64,000 bases of DNA from Roseivirga thermotolerans (GTDB lineage Bacteria; Bacteroidota; Bacteroidia; Cytophagales; Cyclobacteriaceae), in assembly GCF_014653175.1 (NCBI RefSeq), contig NZ_BNAG01000001.1, positions 744,001-808,000 of the forward strand, in the 5' to 3' direction. A program made the translations under genes and the position numbers. Every line of letters starts with the position of its first letter. The first letter of the stretch is position 1. This document shows, piece by piece, positions 7,958 through 16,720 of the stretch. The notes below the pieces were generated by a model. It was not told the origin of the DNA. It searched no databases and saw nothing but the letters and a program-made list of their open reading frames with translations.

Positions 7958-8945
7958 GCAAAAACTTAAATACCTATTGAAAACGCTGTTGATAGCTATT
8001 CGCATTTATTGCTGGTTCAGGCAAAAAAAGAATAAAGAAAGGCTCCTGGCAGCCTTTCTTCTAACGCCTGCCCTATTCATGCTTATTCCAAGCTATACTT
8101 TTGGGCTTACTCTGCTGCAGTCATTTCTATTTCAAGCCATGTTGGTCTATGGTTTATTGAGTGTCATCTGGATTATTAAGCACCATTATCGACTGGCAGG
8201 CATAAATTTCATCATCTACTTTCTGCTCTTGGTGAAAATCAGTGGTCCCATCAACAAAACATACAGAATTGATCAGGGTGAAGAAACTTTGAAAGTGCTA
8301 CAGTTCAATGTGCTTTCGGTGAATGACAAATACACAGAGACTATTGACCGGGTTATTGAACTGGCACCTGACTTTGTCTCTTTTCAGGAAGTAAGCCATC
8401 AATGGGCAGAAGTTCTAGTGACTTGCCTTGCTCAAGATTACCCCTATTACAAGGTGGTTGAACATGAAGATCAGGGACAGGGCATTGCGGTGTTCAGCAA
8501 GTATCCTTTGCAGGATGTTGAAGAAATTCATGTGACAGCCACTGCCAACATTACCGGCAAAATTCTGGTGGGCGATGAAGCCATCAACTTTCTGGCTTTA
8601 CATACCAAATCTCCTACCACCAAACTGAAATGGCATAACAGAAACAATCACCTCAAATGGGCGGAAGACTATGTGAAGGAGCAACCTGGGGAGTTTCTGG
8701 TATTGGGAGACTTTAACACGGTGCCATGGGATAACCGAATGTTGAGTTTTCAGTCTTCGACCGAGCTAACAGATAGCCGCAAAAAGCTTACGCCAACTTA
8801 CCCAACCTGGAATCCATTTGTAGCACAAATACCCATAGACTACATCCTCCACTCCAAGGGAATAGGCTGCGACTCGCTCGATGCGGTTAGAATCACTTCT
8901 GACCACAAAGCGATTATGGGGAGTTTTTTGGTGGCTGGTAGGTAA
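7950..8945 (+). CDS. Membrane-anchored endonuclease/exonuclease/phosphatase (EEP) family protein
   Basis: 331 residues. The N-terminal 100 residues carry two or three hydrophobic helices (LLAAFLLTPALFMLIPSYTFGLTL; LLSVIWIIKHHYRLAGINFIIYFLLL). The rest is an EEP fold: LKVLQFNVLSVNDKY with the metal-site Asn, PDFVSFQEVS with the Glu, VLGDFNTVPWD with the Asp/Asn pair, and the terminal SDHKAIMG with the catalytic His. Substrates of this branch range from DNA to phospholipids and cannot be chosen from sequence. The 8-bp overlap with creD indicates one transcript; the enzyme probably faces the periplasm. Confidence 0.85.
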   Translation: MHEQKLKYLLKTLLIAIRIYCWFRQKKNKERLLAAFLLTPALFMLIPSYTFGLTLLQSFLFQAMLVYGLLSVIWIIKHHYRLAGINFIIYFLLLVKISGPINKTYRIDQGEETLKVLQFNVLSVNDKYTETIDRVIELAPDFVSFQEVSHQWAEVLVTCLAQDYPYYKVVEHEDQGQGIAVFSKYPLQDVEEIHVTATANITGKILVGDEAINFLALHTKSPTTKLKWHNRNNHLKWAEDYVKEQPGEFLVLGDFNTVPWDNRMLSFQSSTELTDSRKKLTPTYPTWNPFVAQIPIDYILHSKGIGCDSLDAVRITSDHKAIMGSFLVAGR

Positions 8946-8947
8946 CG

Positions 8948-8980
8948 ATTCCAGGCTTCACTTCGAGTGAAGCCTGGAAT
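8948..8980. terminator. Strong hairpin after the creD-EEP genes
   Basis: ATTCCAGGCTTCACT (8948-8962) and AGTGAAGCCTGGAAT (8966-8980) form a perfect 15-bp stem with a TCG loop, two bases after the stop codon. The T run that follows is short (TTTC), so it may act as an RNA-stabilising 3' end as much as a terminator. Confidence 0.7.
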
Positions 8981-8996
8981 TTCACCGCCCAACAGA

Positions 8997-9082
8997 AAGG
9001 ATGGTAGCCCTTTCTTCATGATGCATACTACCATCCTTAAACTAATGCAGCGCCCTTTCCTATCCTGAGCTTGCCGAAGGAT
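8997..9082. repeat. Hairpin plus short REP-like element in the gap before uvrA
   Basis: AAGGATGGTAG (8997-9007) pairs with CTACCATCCTT (9028-9038), an 11-bp stem. Shortly after, 9062-9082 holds ATCCT-GAGCTTGCCGA-AGGAT, a hairpin with the same loop as the copy at 12413-12433, where the arms are ATGCT and AGCAT. The arms change together while pairing is kept, so the structure appears to be maintained. Confidence 0.55.
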
Positions 9083-9157
9083 CGGCCCAGCCTAAGGTGG
9101 CATCTCTATATTCATATTGCAAACAGGAGTGCTCTAAAACTTTGAGGGCAAATAATC

Positions 9158-9185
9158 ATCAGCGTCCTCTGCGAGAGATACTGAT
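9158..9185. repeat. 28-nt hairpin repeat, copy A
   Basis: The 28-nt element starts ATCAGCGTCCTCTGCG and ends GATACTGAT. It is homologous to 12659-12686, with the same length, a shared GTCCTCT core and a shared GAGAGA. Differences in the stem are mostly compensated (G5-C24 becomes A5-T24; a G-T pair becomes G-C). Beyond the hairpins, I see no gene in the 8946-9442 gap. Confidence 0.5.
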
Positions 9186-9442
9186 GGCGATACGAGCGGC
9201 TATTGCAGTCATTGTTTTAATATTCATCTGGCAATGCTTTTCTCCTTGAGTCTATCCTAAAAAATCAATTTTGATCAAGATTAAATAAGTGGTGTTCTAG
9301 CATCAATTTGTCATTGCATTCCTGTTTTCTAATTTCTGTTCAACTGATAACTACTTCTACGAAACTTTAATCATTCCACCTCAGTTGTAATTGCGTTGGT
9401 AAATCCAGACCTTTGTGGATTCTGCTCTGGCAGCCTGCTCTG

Positions 9443-12328
9443 ATGGAAAAATTCAAAGAAAATGCGACAATAGAACCTGCTCCTGTAGACATCTCAGGTC
9501 ATGAAAATATTGAGGTTTTTGGTGCCAGGGAGCACAACCTGAAAAACATTGATGTTACTATTCCGCGCAATAAGCTTGTAGTCATTACTGGTATTTCCGG
9601 ATCGGGCAAATCATCCCTGGCTTTCGATACCATCTATGCAGAGGGGCAACGCAGGTATATGGAAAGCTTTTCGGCCTATGCTCGTTCATTCATTGGCGAT
9701 ATGGAAAGGCCCGATGTTGACAAAATCAATGGTTTGAGCCCTGTAATTTCCATTGAGCAAAAAACTACCTCCAGAAACCCCCGCTCAACAGTTGGCACAC
9801 TGACCGAGATTTATGATTTTCTAAGGCTTTTGTATGCCCGTGCCGGAATAGCCTATTCTTACCTGACCGGTAAACCCATGATTCGCCAGTCGGAAGACCA
9901 GATTATCGATCACCTGATCAAGAATTTCGAGGGTAAGAAGTTGATCATTCTGGCCCCTGTGGTAAAAGGCCGAAAAGGCCACTACCGCGAGCTTTTCGTT
10001 CAAATCCGCAAAATGGGTTTCACCAAAGTGAGGGTGGATGGCGTGGTGATGGACATGGTGCCCAAAATGCAGGTAGACCGTTACAAAACACACGACATTG
10101 AAATTGTCATCGACCGTATAATTGCAGACCCAAAAGACCGCTTCCGCATTGCCCAAAGTGTGAAAACCGCCATGAGCCATGGCAATGGAGTGATGATGAT
10201 TCGCGATGAAGAAAACCAGATTCATCATTTTTCTAAATACCTCATGGACCCGGAAACGGGGTTGTCGTACGATGAACCTGCACCGAACAACTTTTCCTTC
10301 AACTCTCCATATGGTGCGTGCCCTACCTGTAATGGCTTAGGACAAATAGAAGAGATAAGTAAAGAGAGTGTGGTGCCAGACCCCAACTTAAGCATCAGCC
10401 GGGGCGGGCTGGCTCCGCTGGGCGACTATCGCGACATTTGGATATTCAAAAAGCTCGAAGCCATACTCAAGCGACACAAGGCCAACCTGAGCACTCCCAT
10501 AAAAGACTTACCCGAAGGGGTGCTGGAAACCATTTTATATGGAGACGATGTACCTGTTGCCGTTAGCTCCAAAAAATATCCGGGAACCAACTGGAACACC
10601 AAGTTTGAGGGAATAATTAAGTTTCTGGAAAAGCAAATGGAAGAAGGCACTGAAAAAACACGTCAGTGGATTGCCGACTTTATGACCGTGAAAACCTGCC
10701 CTGAATGCAACGGTGCAAGGCTAAAAAAAGAATCGCTTCACTTTAAAATTGCCGATAAGAACATTGCCGAATTAGCCGAAATGGACATTGAGTCCTTAGG
10801 CCACTGGCTGGTAGGCCTTGAAGAACGGCTCACCGAAAAGCAAAACCAAATTGCTCCGGAGGTATTAAAAGAAATAAGAAAGCGAACAGGCTTTCTGCTC
10901 GATGTTGGCCTGGACTATCTTACACTCAACCGTCCGCTTCGAACCCTTTCCGGTGGAGAAGCACAACGTATTCGTTTGGCCACACAAATAGGCACTCAGC
11001 TAGTGGGAGTACTCTACATTATGGACGAACCAAGTATTGGGCTGCACCAGCGAGACAATGTGAAACTTATTAATGCCCTAAAAAACCTACGCGACATTGG
11101 CAACACCATTATAGTAGTAGAACACGATAAGGACATGATGTTGGCCTCTGACTTTATTATAGATATAGGTCCGGGAGCCGGACGTCATGGAGGGCAAATA
11201 GTGGCAGCCAATGACCCCAAAACCTTTTTGAAAGAAGGAGGAACCACCGCCAAATACCTTAAGGGCGAAAAAGCAATTGAAATACCCTCGCAGAGAAGAA
11301 AAGGCCTGGGTAAAATGCTCACCCTGAAAGGAGCCAGCGGAAACAATCTCAAAAAAGTAGACCTGAAAATTCCTCTGGGTAAAATGGTGTGCATTACAGG
11401 GGTTTCCGGTAGCGGTAAATCTACCCTGATTCACGATACCCTCTTCCCTATCCTGAACCATCATTTCTATAAATCGCGTAAATCGCCCCTTCCTTACGAA
11501 GGTATTTCCGGGTTGAAAGATGTCGATAAGGTGATAGAAGTAGACCAGTCGCCTATAGGTCGAACCCCAAGGTCGAACCCAGCCACCTATACCGGAGTAT
11601 TCTCAGATATACGCACCCTGTTTACAGAACTTCCTGAAGCCAAAATCAGAGGCTACAAAGCAGGTCGGTTCTCTTTCAATGTGAAAGGTGGGCGCTGCGA
11701 AACCTGTGAAGGTGCCGGAATGAAGCTGATCGAAATGGATTTCCTACCGAACGTACATGTACCTTGCGAAACTTGTAAAGGAAAGCGTTATAACCGCGAA
11801 ACACTTGAGGTTCGATTCAAAGGAAAATCTATCTCGGATGTGCTGGATATGACCGTAGAACAAGCCGTTGAATTCTTCGAAAACCAACCCAAGATTTTGA
11901 GAAAAATTCAAACATTGAATGATGTAGGCTTAGGATATATCTCATTAGGTCAACACGCCACAACTCTTTCAGGTGGTGAAGCCCAGCGGGTAAAGTTAGC
12001 CACAGAACTTTCTAAAAAAGACACGGGCAAAACACTCTACATTCTGGATGAGCCCACAACCGGCCTCCACTTTCAAGACATTCAACATCTGCTCGATGTA
12101 CTCAACAGGCTTGTAGACAAAGGCAATACCGTTTTGGTAATTGAGCACAATTTAGATGTAATTAAAGTAGCTGATCACATTATAGACCTTGGCCCTGAGG
12201 GTGGCGACAAGGGAGGTCAAATCATAGCTCAAGGCACTCCTGAAGAGGTCGCCAAAAGCAAGAAAAGCTATACCGCTAAGTTTTTGAAAGAAGAACTAAC
12301 CGCCCAAACTAAAGCCGGCAAGGCTTAA
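9443..12328 (+). CDS. uvrA: Excinuclease ABC subunit UvrA
   Basis: 961 residues from the ATG at 9443; the TTG at 9413 would only add an unrelated decapeptide. UvrA is the damage-sensing ATPase dimer of nucleotide excision repair. Both ABC modules are complete: Walker [13 protein letters not shown] near residue 50 and [16 protein letters not shown] near residue 653, signatures [16 protein letters not shown] and [16 protein letters not shown], and Walker [14 protein letters not shown] and [13 protein letters not shown]. Zinc-binding cysteines are present (CPTCNGLG and [18 protein letters not shown] and CETCKGKRY). It is a solitary gene between two gene-free, hairpin-rich stretches. Confidence 0.98.
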   Translation: MEKFKENATIEPAPVDISGHENIEVFGAREHNLKNIDVTIPRNKLVVITGISGSGKSSLAFDTIYAEGQRRYMESFSAYARSFIGDMERPDVDKINGLSPVISIEQKTTSRNPRSTVGTLTEIYDFLRLLYARAGIAYSYLTGKPMIRQSEDQIIDHLIKNFEGKKLIILAPVVKGRKGHYRELFVQIRKMGFTKVRVDGVVMDMVPKMQVDRYKTHDIEIVIDRIIADPKDRFRIAQSVKTAMSHGNGVMMIRDEENQIHHFSKYLMDPETGLSYDEPAPNNFSFNSPYGACPTCNGLGQIEEISKESVVPDPNLSISRGGLAPLGDYRDIWIFKKLEAILKRHKANLSTPIKDLPEGVLETILYGDDVPVAVSSKKYPGTNWNTKFEGIIKFLEKQMEEGTEKTRQWIADFMTVKTCPECNGARLKKESLHFKIADKNIAELAEMDIESLGHWLVGLEERLTEKQNQIAPEVLKEIRKRTGFLLDVGLDYLTLNRPLRTLSGGEAQRIRLATQIGTQLVGVLYIMDEPSIGLHQRDNVKLINALKNLRDIGNTIIVVEHDKDMMLASDFIIDIGPGAGRHGGQIVAANDPKTFLKEGGTTAKYLKGEKAIEIPSQRRKGLGKMLTLKGASGNNLKKVDLKIPLGKMVCITGVSGSGKSTLIHDTLFPILNHHFYKSRKSPLPYEGISGLKDVDKVIEVDQSPIGRTPRSNPATYTGVFSDIRTLFTELPEAKIRGYKAGRFSFNVKGGRCETCEGAGMKLIEMDFLPNVHVPCETCKGKRYNRETLEVRFKGKSISDVLDMTVEQAVEFFENQPKILRKIQTLNDVGLGYISLGQHATTLSGGEAQRVKLATELSKKDTGKTLYILDEPTTGLHFQDIQHLLDVLNRLVDKGNTVLVIEHNLDVIKVADHIIDLGPEGGDKGGQIIAQGTPEEVAKSKKSYTAKFLKEELTAQTKAGKA

Positions 12329-12412
12329 CCCCCTTAAAACGGGAAGGAAATACTGGGGTAATCCTGAAACGCACTCCTCCAAGCTAAACGAAACCAGAGC
12401 GGCTCTCTTTCC

Positions 12413-12433
12413 ATGCTGAGCTTGCCGAAGCAT
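12413..12433. repeat. Short REP-like hairpin (ATGCT...AGCAT form)
   Basis: ATGCTGAGCTTGCCGAAGCA plus a final T forms 5-bp arms around the same GAGCTTGCCGA loop seen at 9062-9082. Related forms with a GAGCGAAGCCGAAG core are at 12572-12593 and 12841-12862. Elements of this kind are widely dispersed in Bacteroidetes intergenic DNA. Confidence 0.5.
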
Positions 12434-12602
12434 CTCTCTAATCTCATGCTAGCCTTGGTGTCCTCACCAAGACATTGACAGGCGAATCGGTGAGGACACC
12501 GATTCCGGCTAGAGTTTAGCGAGTAAAGTCATCTTTCTATGCCGAACAAAATCAAAAGCCGATCCCTTTCCATACTGAGCGAAGCCGAAGCACCTGTCCA
12601 AA
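12431..12602. repeat. 172-bp intergenic repeat, copy 1, with nested hairpins
   Basis: This block is repeated at 12701-12871 with about 85 percent identity by eye and one single-base length change. Copy 1 folds well: an outer stem CTAGCC (12449-12454) / GGCTAG (12507-12512) encloses hairpin A (CTTGGTG-TCCT-CACCAAG, 12454-12471) and hairpin B (GAATCGGTG-AGGA-CACCGATTC, 12484-12505). The two loops, TCCT and AGGA, are complementary, and 12457-12468 is the reverse complement of the core of hairpin B. No coding signal is seen. Confidence 0.7.
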
Positions 12603-12658
12603 CGTTCTAAGCTGACAGATACTTCTGCCATAGTCGGGATGGGAATGAAGCAGTGTCT

Positions 12659-12686
12659 ATCAAAGTCCTCTATGAGAGACTTTGAT
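12659..12686. repeat. 28-nt hairpin repeat, copy B
   Basis: Starts ATCAAAGTCCTCTATG and ends GACTTTGAT, with arms ATCAAAGTC / GACTTTGAT and an inner TCT-ATG-AGA. It is the better-paired partner of the element at 9158-9185, on the other side of uvrA. Confidence 0.5.
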
Positions 12687-12700
12687 GGGGGCACTAGAAG

Positions 12701-12871
12701 CATCTGTCTAACCTTACGCCAGTCTTGGTGTCCTCACCAAGGCATTAAAAGGTGAATCGGTGAGGACACTAATTCCGGCTAGAGTTTAGCGAGTAAAGTC
12801 ATCTTTCTATGCTGAACAAGGCCAAAACCGCTCCCTTTCCATACTGAGCGAAGCCGAAGCATCTGTCTAAC
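12701..12871. repeat. 172-bp intergenic repeat, copy 2
   Basis: Second copy of the block at 12431-12602. Hairpin A is intact (CTTGGTG-TCCT-CACCAAG, 12724-12741). Hairpin B has decayed on its right arm (CACTAATTC instead of CACCGATTC), and the outer stem is lost. This copy therefore looks older or unselected. Confidence 0.7.
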
Positions 12872-12935
12872 CTACTAACTTGGTAGATTCCTCCTCAAAG
12901 TCCGGATTAGAAATGGGAACGTAAGAAGTAGCTAC

Positions 12936-12969
12936 AAAAAAATAGTGCTGCCGCAACCGCGGACAGCAC
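12936..12969 (-). terminator. Orphan rho-independent terminator facing left
   Basis: GTGCTG-CCGC-AACC-GCGG-A-CAGCAC (12945-12969) is a 10-bp GC-rich stem with one bulge. On the minus strand it is followed closely by a run of seven T (plus-strand A at 12936-12942). No annotated minus-strand gene ends here. A small RNA, or a 26-codon hydrophobic reading frame at 12907-12987 that overlaps it, are possible reasons. The rest of 12872-13220 holds one more perfect hairpin, GTCAGGCT-CGTT-AGCCTGAC at 13018-13037, and no gene that I can support. Confidence 0.55.
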
Positions 12970-13220
12970 CATCTTCAACCAAAACATTAAAATCAACACT
13001 GTATCTAACACCTCAACGTCAGGCTCGTTAGCCTGACTTCAACCATCGATTTTAATTGCCTTTTTCTGACTTTATAACGGCAGCTAAGAACTGCTATTAT
13101 AACCGTCTTCTTATTATTTGCTCTTTTAACACTTTTTGACACACCAATGTTCCCACAAAAACTCACAAGTATGCGAACCGAAACATTTTGCCCTATGTTA
13201 TGCTTCCAAACCCACAGGCT

Positions 13221-14540
13221 ATGAGCAGCTTTGAACATCTCCACCTGGAGATTCCGAAGTCCGACAAGCAAAGAATCGTAATAATAGGCGGAGGCTTTGG
13301 CGGTATTCAACTGGTAAAAACTCTTCAAAAATCCAACTTCCAAATTGTACTTCTCGATCGGCACAACTACCATACATTTCAGCCCTTGTTGTATCAGGTA
13401 GCCACAGCCGGTTTAGAACCCGACTCTATTGCGGGAGCTTTGCGCCAGCTTTTTGCCCGGCACAAAGACTTTTACTTTCGTATGGCTCGCGTTACCGGGA
13501 TAGACTCGGAAAGAAAGGTAATTAAGACCCTGGTGGGGGAGTTAGAATATGACCTTCTGGTAATAGCCAACGGATCTAAAACCAACTATTTTGGCGATAA
13601 GGAAATGTACAATCGTACGTTTCCGATGAAGCAAATTCCACAGGCGTTGGATTTGCGCAGCCACATGCTTCAAAACTTTGAACAAACAGTGCTTTCTAAA
13701 GAAGATGAAGAAAAAGACCGTCTGACCAACTTTGTAATTGTGGGTGGAGGCCCTACCGGTGTGGAAGTAGCGGGGGCATTGGGCGAGCTCAAAAAGCATG
13801 TGTTGCCAAACGACTATCCTGATATTGACTTCGACATAATGAAACTGCACCTGGTAGACGCAGGCCCAAGACTGCTGGCGGGCATGTCTGAAAAATCGAG
13901 CGCCAAGGCCGAGTTATACCTCAAAGATTTTGATGTTGACGTTAGGCTTAACACTCGCCTGGTCTCTTATGATGGTAGAGATGTGGTGCTAACCGATGGC
14001 ACCGTTATTCCGGCCAAAACTGTCATATGGGCTGCCGGGGTTACGGGCAATATTATGGACGGTTTGCCAAAAGAAAGCATTGGCGGTGGACGAATAATTG
14101 TGAACGAGTTCAATGAAGTAAAGGGTCTGCAAGATGTATTCGCCCTGGGAGATATTGCTGGTATGTATACTGCGCAAACTCCTAAAGGACACCCCATGGT
14201 GGCTCCCGTGGCCATTCAGCAAGCCACTAACCTCGGCAAAAACCTTATGCGGGCACAAAAAGGCAAATCGCTAAAACCGTTTGTATATAAAGACAAGGGC
14301 TCAATGGCCACCATTGGCCGTAACCGCGCAGTGGTAGACCTCCCTAAGTTTCATTTTGGTGGCTTGTTTGCCTGGATGGTCTGGATGTTCATTCACCTAA
14401 TGTCTATTGTGGGTTTTCGAAACCGATTGGTCATTTTGGCCAACTGGGTGTGGAATTACCTGACCTACGACCGCGGCACCAGGCTCATCATTCGTACCTT
14501 TGTTAGAAACAAAGACTACAAGCCGGGAGATACGCTCTGA
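13221..14540 (+). CDS. Type II NADH dehydrogenase-like FAD/NAD(P) oxidoreductase
   Basis: 440 residues from the ATG at 13221 (MSSFEHLHLEIPKSD); ATG 13200 and TTG 13188 are alternatives. The FAD-binding Rossmann motif is VIIGGGFGGIQLVKTL near residue 20, and the NADH-binding motif is FVIVGGGPTGVEVAGALGEL near residue 175. The FAD-ribityl motif is ALGDIAGM, and the C-terminal hydrophobic amphipathic region (FAWMVWMFIHLMSIVGFRNRL) is typical of membrane-attached NDH-2. It should pass electrons from NADH to menaquinone without pumping protons. Transcribed alone, with a sensor kinase gene after an 82-bp gap. Confidence 0.92.
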   Translation: MSSFEHLHLEIPKSDKQRIVIIGGGFGGIQLVKTLQKSNFQIVLLDRHNYHTFQPLLYQVATAGLEPDSIAGALRQLFARHKDFYFRMARVTGIDSERKVIKTLVGELEYDLLVIANGSKTNYFGDKEMYNRTFPMKQIPQALDLRSHMLQNFEQTVLSKEDEEKDRLTNFVIVGGGPTGVEVAGALGELKKHVLPNDYPDIDFDIMKLHLVDAGPRLLAGMSEKSSAKAELYLKDFDVDVRLNTRLVSYDGRDVVLTDGTVIPAKTVIWAAGVTGNIMDGLPKESIGGGRIIVNEFNEVKGLQDVFALGDIAGMYTAQTPKGHPMVAPVAIQQATNLGKNLMRAQKGKSLKPFVYKDKGSMATIGRNRAVVDLPKFHFGGLFAWMVWMFIHLMSIVGFRNRLVILANWVWNYLTYDRGTRLIIRTFVRNKDYKPGDTL

Positions 14541-14622
14541 TTTCCAGCCATATTGGTTGTTTACCTCTTGCAACAATGCTTTGTTTTGATTGGGCAGGTT
14601 TGCTTATTTTTCGGGTTCTACC

Positions 14623-15675
14623 ATGGGCAAGAAAAGACTATACTGGATTCTCCAAATACTCGGCTGGGGGCTCTACTTTGGCTCCAACTTTATCTCTCAG
14701 GGCTTAGATCCCTTTGAGCTGGGAGAAAAGGCCGTACAAAACCAGCGCACCGAGTTGGCCATTCATAGCCTATTCTTTTTTCTTACTACCCACGTCTTCA
14801 TCAGAAACATAATTATTAAGCGCAAGTGGGTACAAATCAACATTGCGCGGGTAATTCCCAGAATTTTAGGTGTCATTCTTTTGGCTTCTATACTGGCCAA
14901 CCTGCTCACCTTTCTCATGTACTATGTGTTTGGCACCCGATCGTTCAACGACCCAAGCCTGGTTACCGAGGTACTCCTACTCTTTGCCACCTCCATTGTG
15001 CTTTTCATTCTATGGTCTACCGTATACTTTCTCTATCACTACCTGGAAAGTAACAACCGTTCGCTCAAGTATGAGGCGGCCATGAACGAAATGCACCTCA
15101 ACCAACTCAAAGCACAACTCAACCCGCATTTTATTTTCAATGCCCTTAACAGCATGCGGGCGCTGGTAGACGAGGAGCCCGCTAAGGCCAAAATTGCCAT
15201 CACTCAACTTTCTAACATATTGCGCAACTCGCTCATTACCGATAAAAAACGAGTAGTAAATTTTAGAAATGAGCTGAACACCGTAAAAGACTACCTCGCT
15301 CTTGAGGGTATTCGGTTCGAAGAGCGTCTGAAAGTAAGGTATCGCATAGACCCCAGCTCCGACCGATTCGATGTACCCCCCATGATGCTACAAACCCTGG
15401 TGGAGAATGCTATCAAACACGGGGTTTCTAACCTGATGGAGGGTGGGCTTATTGAAATTCAGTCGGCAGTACATGATAGCATACTGGTTATAAAAATCAG
15501 AAATAGCGGCCAATTGCTTCCGAACAGAAAAAAAACCAGCACCAGAAGCGGTGTAGGTTTGGTGAACACCAAAGAAAGGCTGAAATTGATTTATGGCGAT
15601 GCCGCCACATTTAATATTTATAACGAAAATGATAAGTTTGTTGTGACTGAAGTGAAAATACCTCAGCGCATTTAA
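14623..15675 (+). CDS. LytS/YehU-type sensor histidine kinase
   Basis: 350 residues from the ATG at 14623 (MGKKRLYWILQILGWG). Four transmembrane helices make up the first 140 residues. The His_kinase (PF06580) box follows: QLKAQLNPHFIFNALNSMRALV contains the phosphorylated His, and LVENAIKHGV plus GVGLVNTKERL form the ATP-binding N and G boxes. There is no extracellular sensor domain, so a membrane-embedded or intracellular signal is likely. The partner response regulator starts 11 bp downstream. Confidence 0.94.
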   Translation: MGKKRLYWILQILGWGLYFGSNFISQGLDPFELGEKAVQNQRTELAIHSLFFFLTTHVFIRNIIIKRKWVQINIARVIPRILGVILLASILANLLTFLMYYVFGTRSFNDPSLVTEVLLLFATSIVLFILWSTVYFLYHYLESNNRSLKYEAAMNEMHLNQLKAQLNPHFIFNALNSMRALVDEEPAKAKIAITQLSNILRNSLITDKKRVVNFRNELNTVKDYLALEGIRFEERLKVRYRIDPSSDRFDVPPMMLQTLVENAIKHGVSNLMEGGLIEIQSAVHDSILVIKIRNSGQLLPNRKKTSTRSGVGLVNTKERLKLIYGDAATFNIYNENDKFVVTEVKIPQRI

Positions 15676-15686
15676 ATATAAATTCT

Positions 15687-16409
15687 ATGAGAGCACTTAT
15701 TGTAGATGATGAAAGACTGGCTCGTAAGGAGCTTACCAATCTTTTGCAGGAATTTCAGGAAATAGAAATTGTGGGCGAAGCCGTGAATGCTGAGGACGCG
15801 GAAGAAAAAATTAATGCCTTAAAGCCCGACCTGCTGTTTTTAGACATTCAAATGCCCGGTAAAACAGGTTTTGAACTGTTGGAATCGCTCGACTCTGTCC
15901 CGGATGTTGTATTTACCACCGCATACGATGAGTATGCCCTAAAGGCATTCGACTACAATGCCATGGACTATCTGCTTAAACCAATTGAGCCAGACAGACT
16001 CAAAGAAACGGTTCAAAAACTGATTAACCGCAACAGCAAACCCAAGGCCACTACCGAAAACAACCCTCAGAAGCTGGGACCAAGCGATAGGGTGTTTGTA
16101 AAAGACGGAGACAAATGCTGGTTTGTAAAGCTGGAGAACATCCGCCTGTTCGAGTCAGATGGTAATTACATTAAAATATACTTCGACAACTATAAACCCA
16201 TGATCCACAAGTCGCTCAATGCACTGGACGAAAAGCTGGACGACCGTTCGTTTTTCCGTGCCAGCCGCAAACACATTATTAACCTTACCTGGGTAGAAAG
16301 CATAGAATCTTGGTTCAATGGTGGGTTAATGGTTGTGCTGCGTGGAGGCGATAAAGTAGAAGTGAGCCGAAGACAAGCCGCCCGCTTTAAAGAAATGATG
16401 AGCCTTTAG
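15687..16409 (+). CDS. LytTR-family response regulator
   Basis: 240 residues. The receiver domain (1-118) has the acidic pair in IVDDERLARKEL, the phospho-acceptor Asp in DLLFLDIQMPGKTG, the Thr/Ser in VVFTTAYDEYALKAF and the Lys in YLLKPIE. The LytTR DNA-binding domain (about 138-238) has FVKDGDKCWFVKLENIRLFESDGNYIKIYF-type sequence and the RASRKHIINLTWVESI core. It pairs with the kinase directly upstream and ends at a good terminator. Confidence 0.95.
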   Translation: MRALIVDDERLARKELTNLLQEFQEIEIVGEAVNAEDAEEKINALKPDLLFLDIQMPGKTGFELLESLDSVPDVVFTTAYDEYALKAFDYNAMDYLLKPIEPDRLKETVQKLINRNSKPKATTENNPQKLGPSDRVFVKDGDKCWFVKLENIRLFESDGNYIKIYFDNYKPMIHKSLNALDEKLDDRSFFRASRKHIINLTWVESIESWFNGGLMVVLRGGDKVEVSRRQAARFKEMMSL

Positions 16410-16439
16410 TGCTCCAATAATCGTGTGGAATGGAACCTG

Positions 16440-16468
16440 ACCCTGGCGGAAACGTCAGGGTTTTTTTT
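16440..16468 (+). terminator. Rho-independent terminator after the LytTR operon
   Basis: A-CCCTGGCG-GAAA-CGTCAGGG-T (16440-16461) has an 8-9 bp stem with one G-T pair and a stable GAAA tetraloop, followed by eight T (16461-16468). It separates the two-component operon from the CRISPR locus. Confidence 0.9.
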
Positions 16469-16595
16469 GTGGAAAATCAAGTTCCGGAAACCCTGAAACC
16501 TGAATCCCCAAACTTGTTGAATTTTAGGCGCACTTTGATAGTTTATATTTTTTAGCGAAATTATTTCACCTAAATACCCGAAGACTCTCAAAGAC

Positions 16596-16696
16596 TAAAA
16601 AAGAAAGCGACCCGTAAAGGCCGCTTTAAATGTTTTCACAACGGAATAATCCTTATTGTGACTAGTATTCAAATTGTATTTGAAGCTACACTTAAT
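16596..16696 (-). ncRNA. tracrRNA of the type II-C CRISPR system
   Basis: Read on the minus strand, the segment starts with an anti-repeat (plus 16655-16680) that is complementary to the first 25 nt of the crRNA repeat except for about three positions. Next comes the stretch CACAATAAGGATTATTCC then GTTGTGAAAAC, which gives the usual nexus-like fold. It ends with a terminator: AAAGCGACC (16604-16612) pairs with GGCCGCTTT (16619-16627) with one G-U in RNA, then CTTTTTT on the minus strand (plus A run at 16597-16602). A -7-like TATATTTA on the minus strand at 16708-16701 would start the RNA near 16696, giving about 100 nt. It is divergent from cas9. Confidence 0.88.
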
Positions 16697-16708
16697 TTTT
16701 TAAATATA
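16674..16708. promoter_or_regulatory. Overlapping divergent promoters for tracrRNA and cas9 (candidate)
   Basis: Minus strand: TATATTTA (16708-16701) is one base from the TAnnTTTG consensus and is correctly placed for tracrRNA. Plus strand: TTG (16674-16676) and TAATTTTT (16693-16700) are 16 bp apart and would start cas9 mRNA around 16705, just before the ATG at 16721. The boxes overlap, so the two transcripts may compete. This is motif matching only. Confidence 0.35.
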
Positions 16709-16720
16709 AAATAGCACACG

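Noticed and set aside
9821-10228. Minus-strand frame of 135 codons inside uvrA
   Set aside because: It is His/Phe-rich shadow sequence of the conserved UvrA gene.
12509-12703. Minus-strand frame of 64 codons in the repeat-rich gap after uvrA
   Set aside because: It crosses the hairpin repeats and shows no protein-like composition.
13005-13373. Minus-strand frame of 122 codons overlapping the start of the NDH-2-like gene
   Set aside because: Most of it is antisense to conserved FAD-binding codons and it has no recognisable domain.
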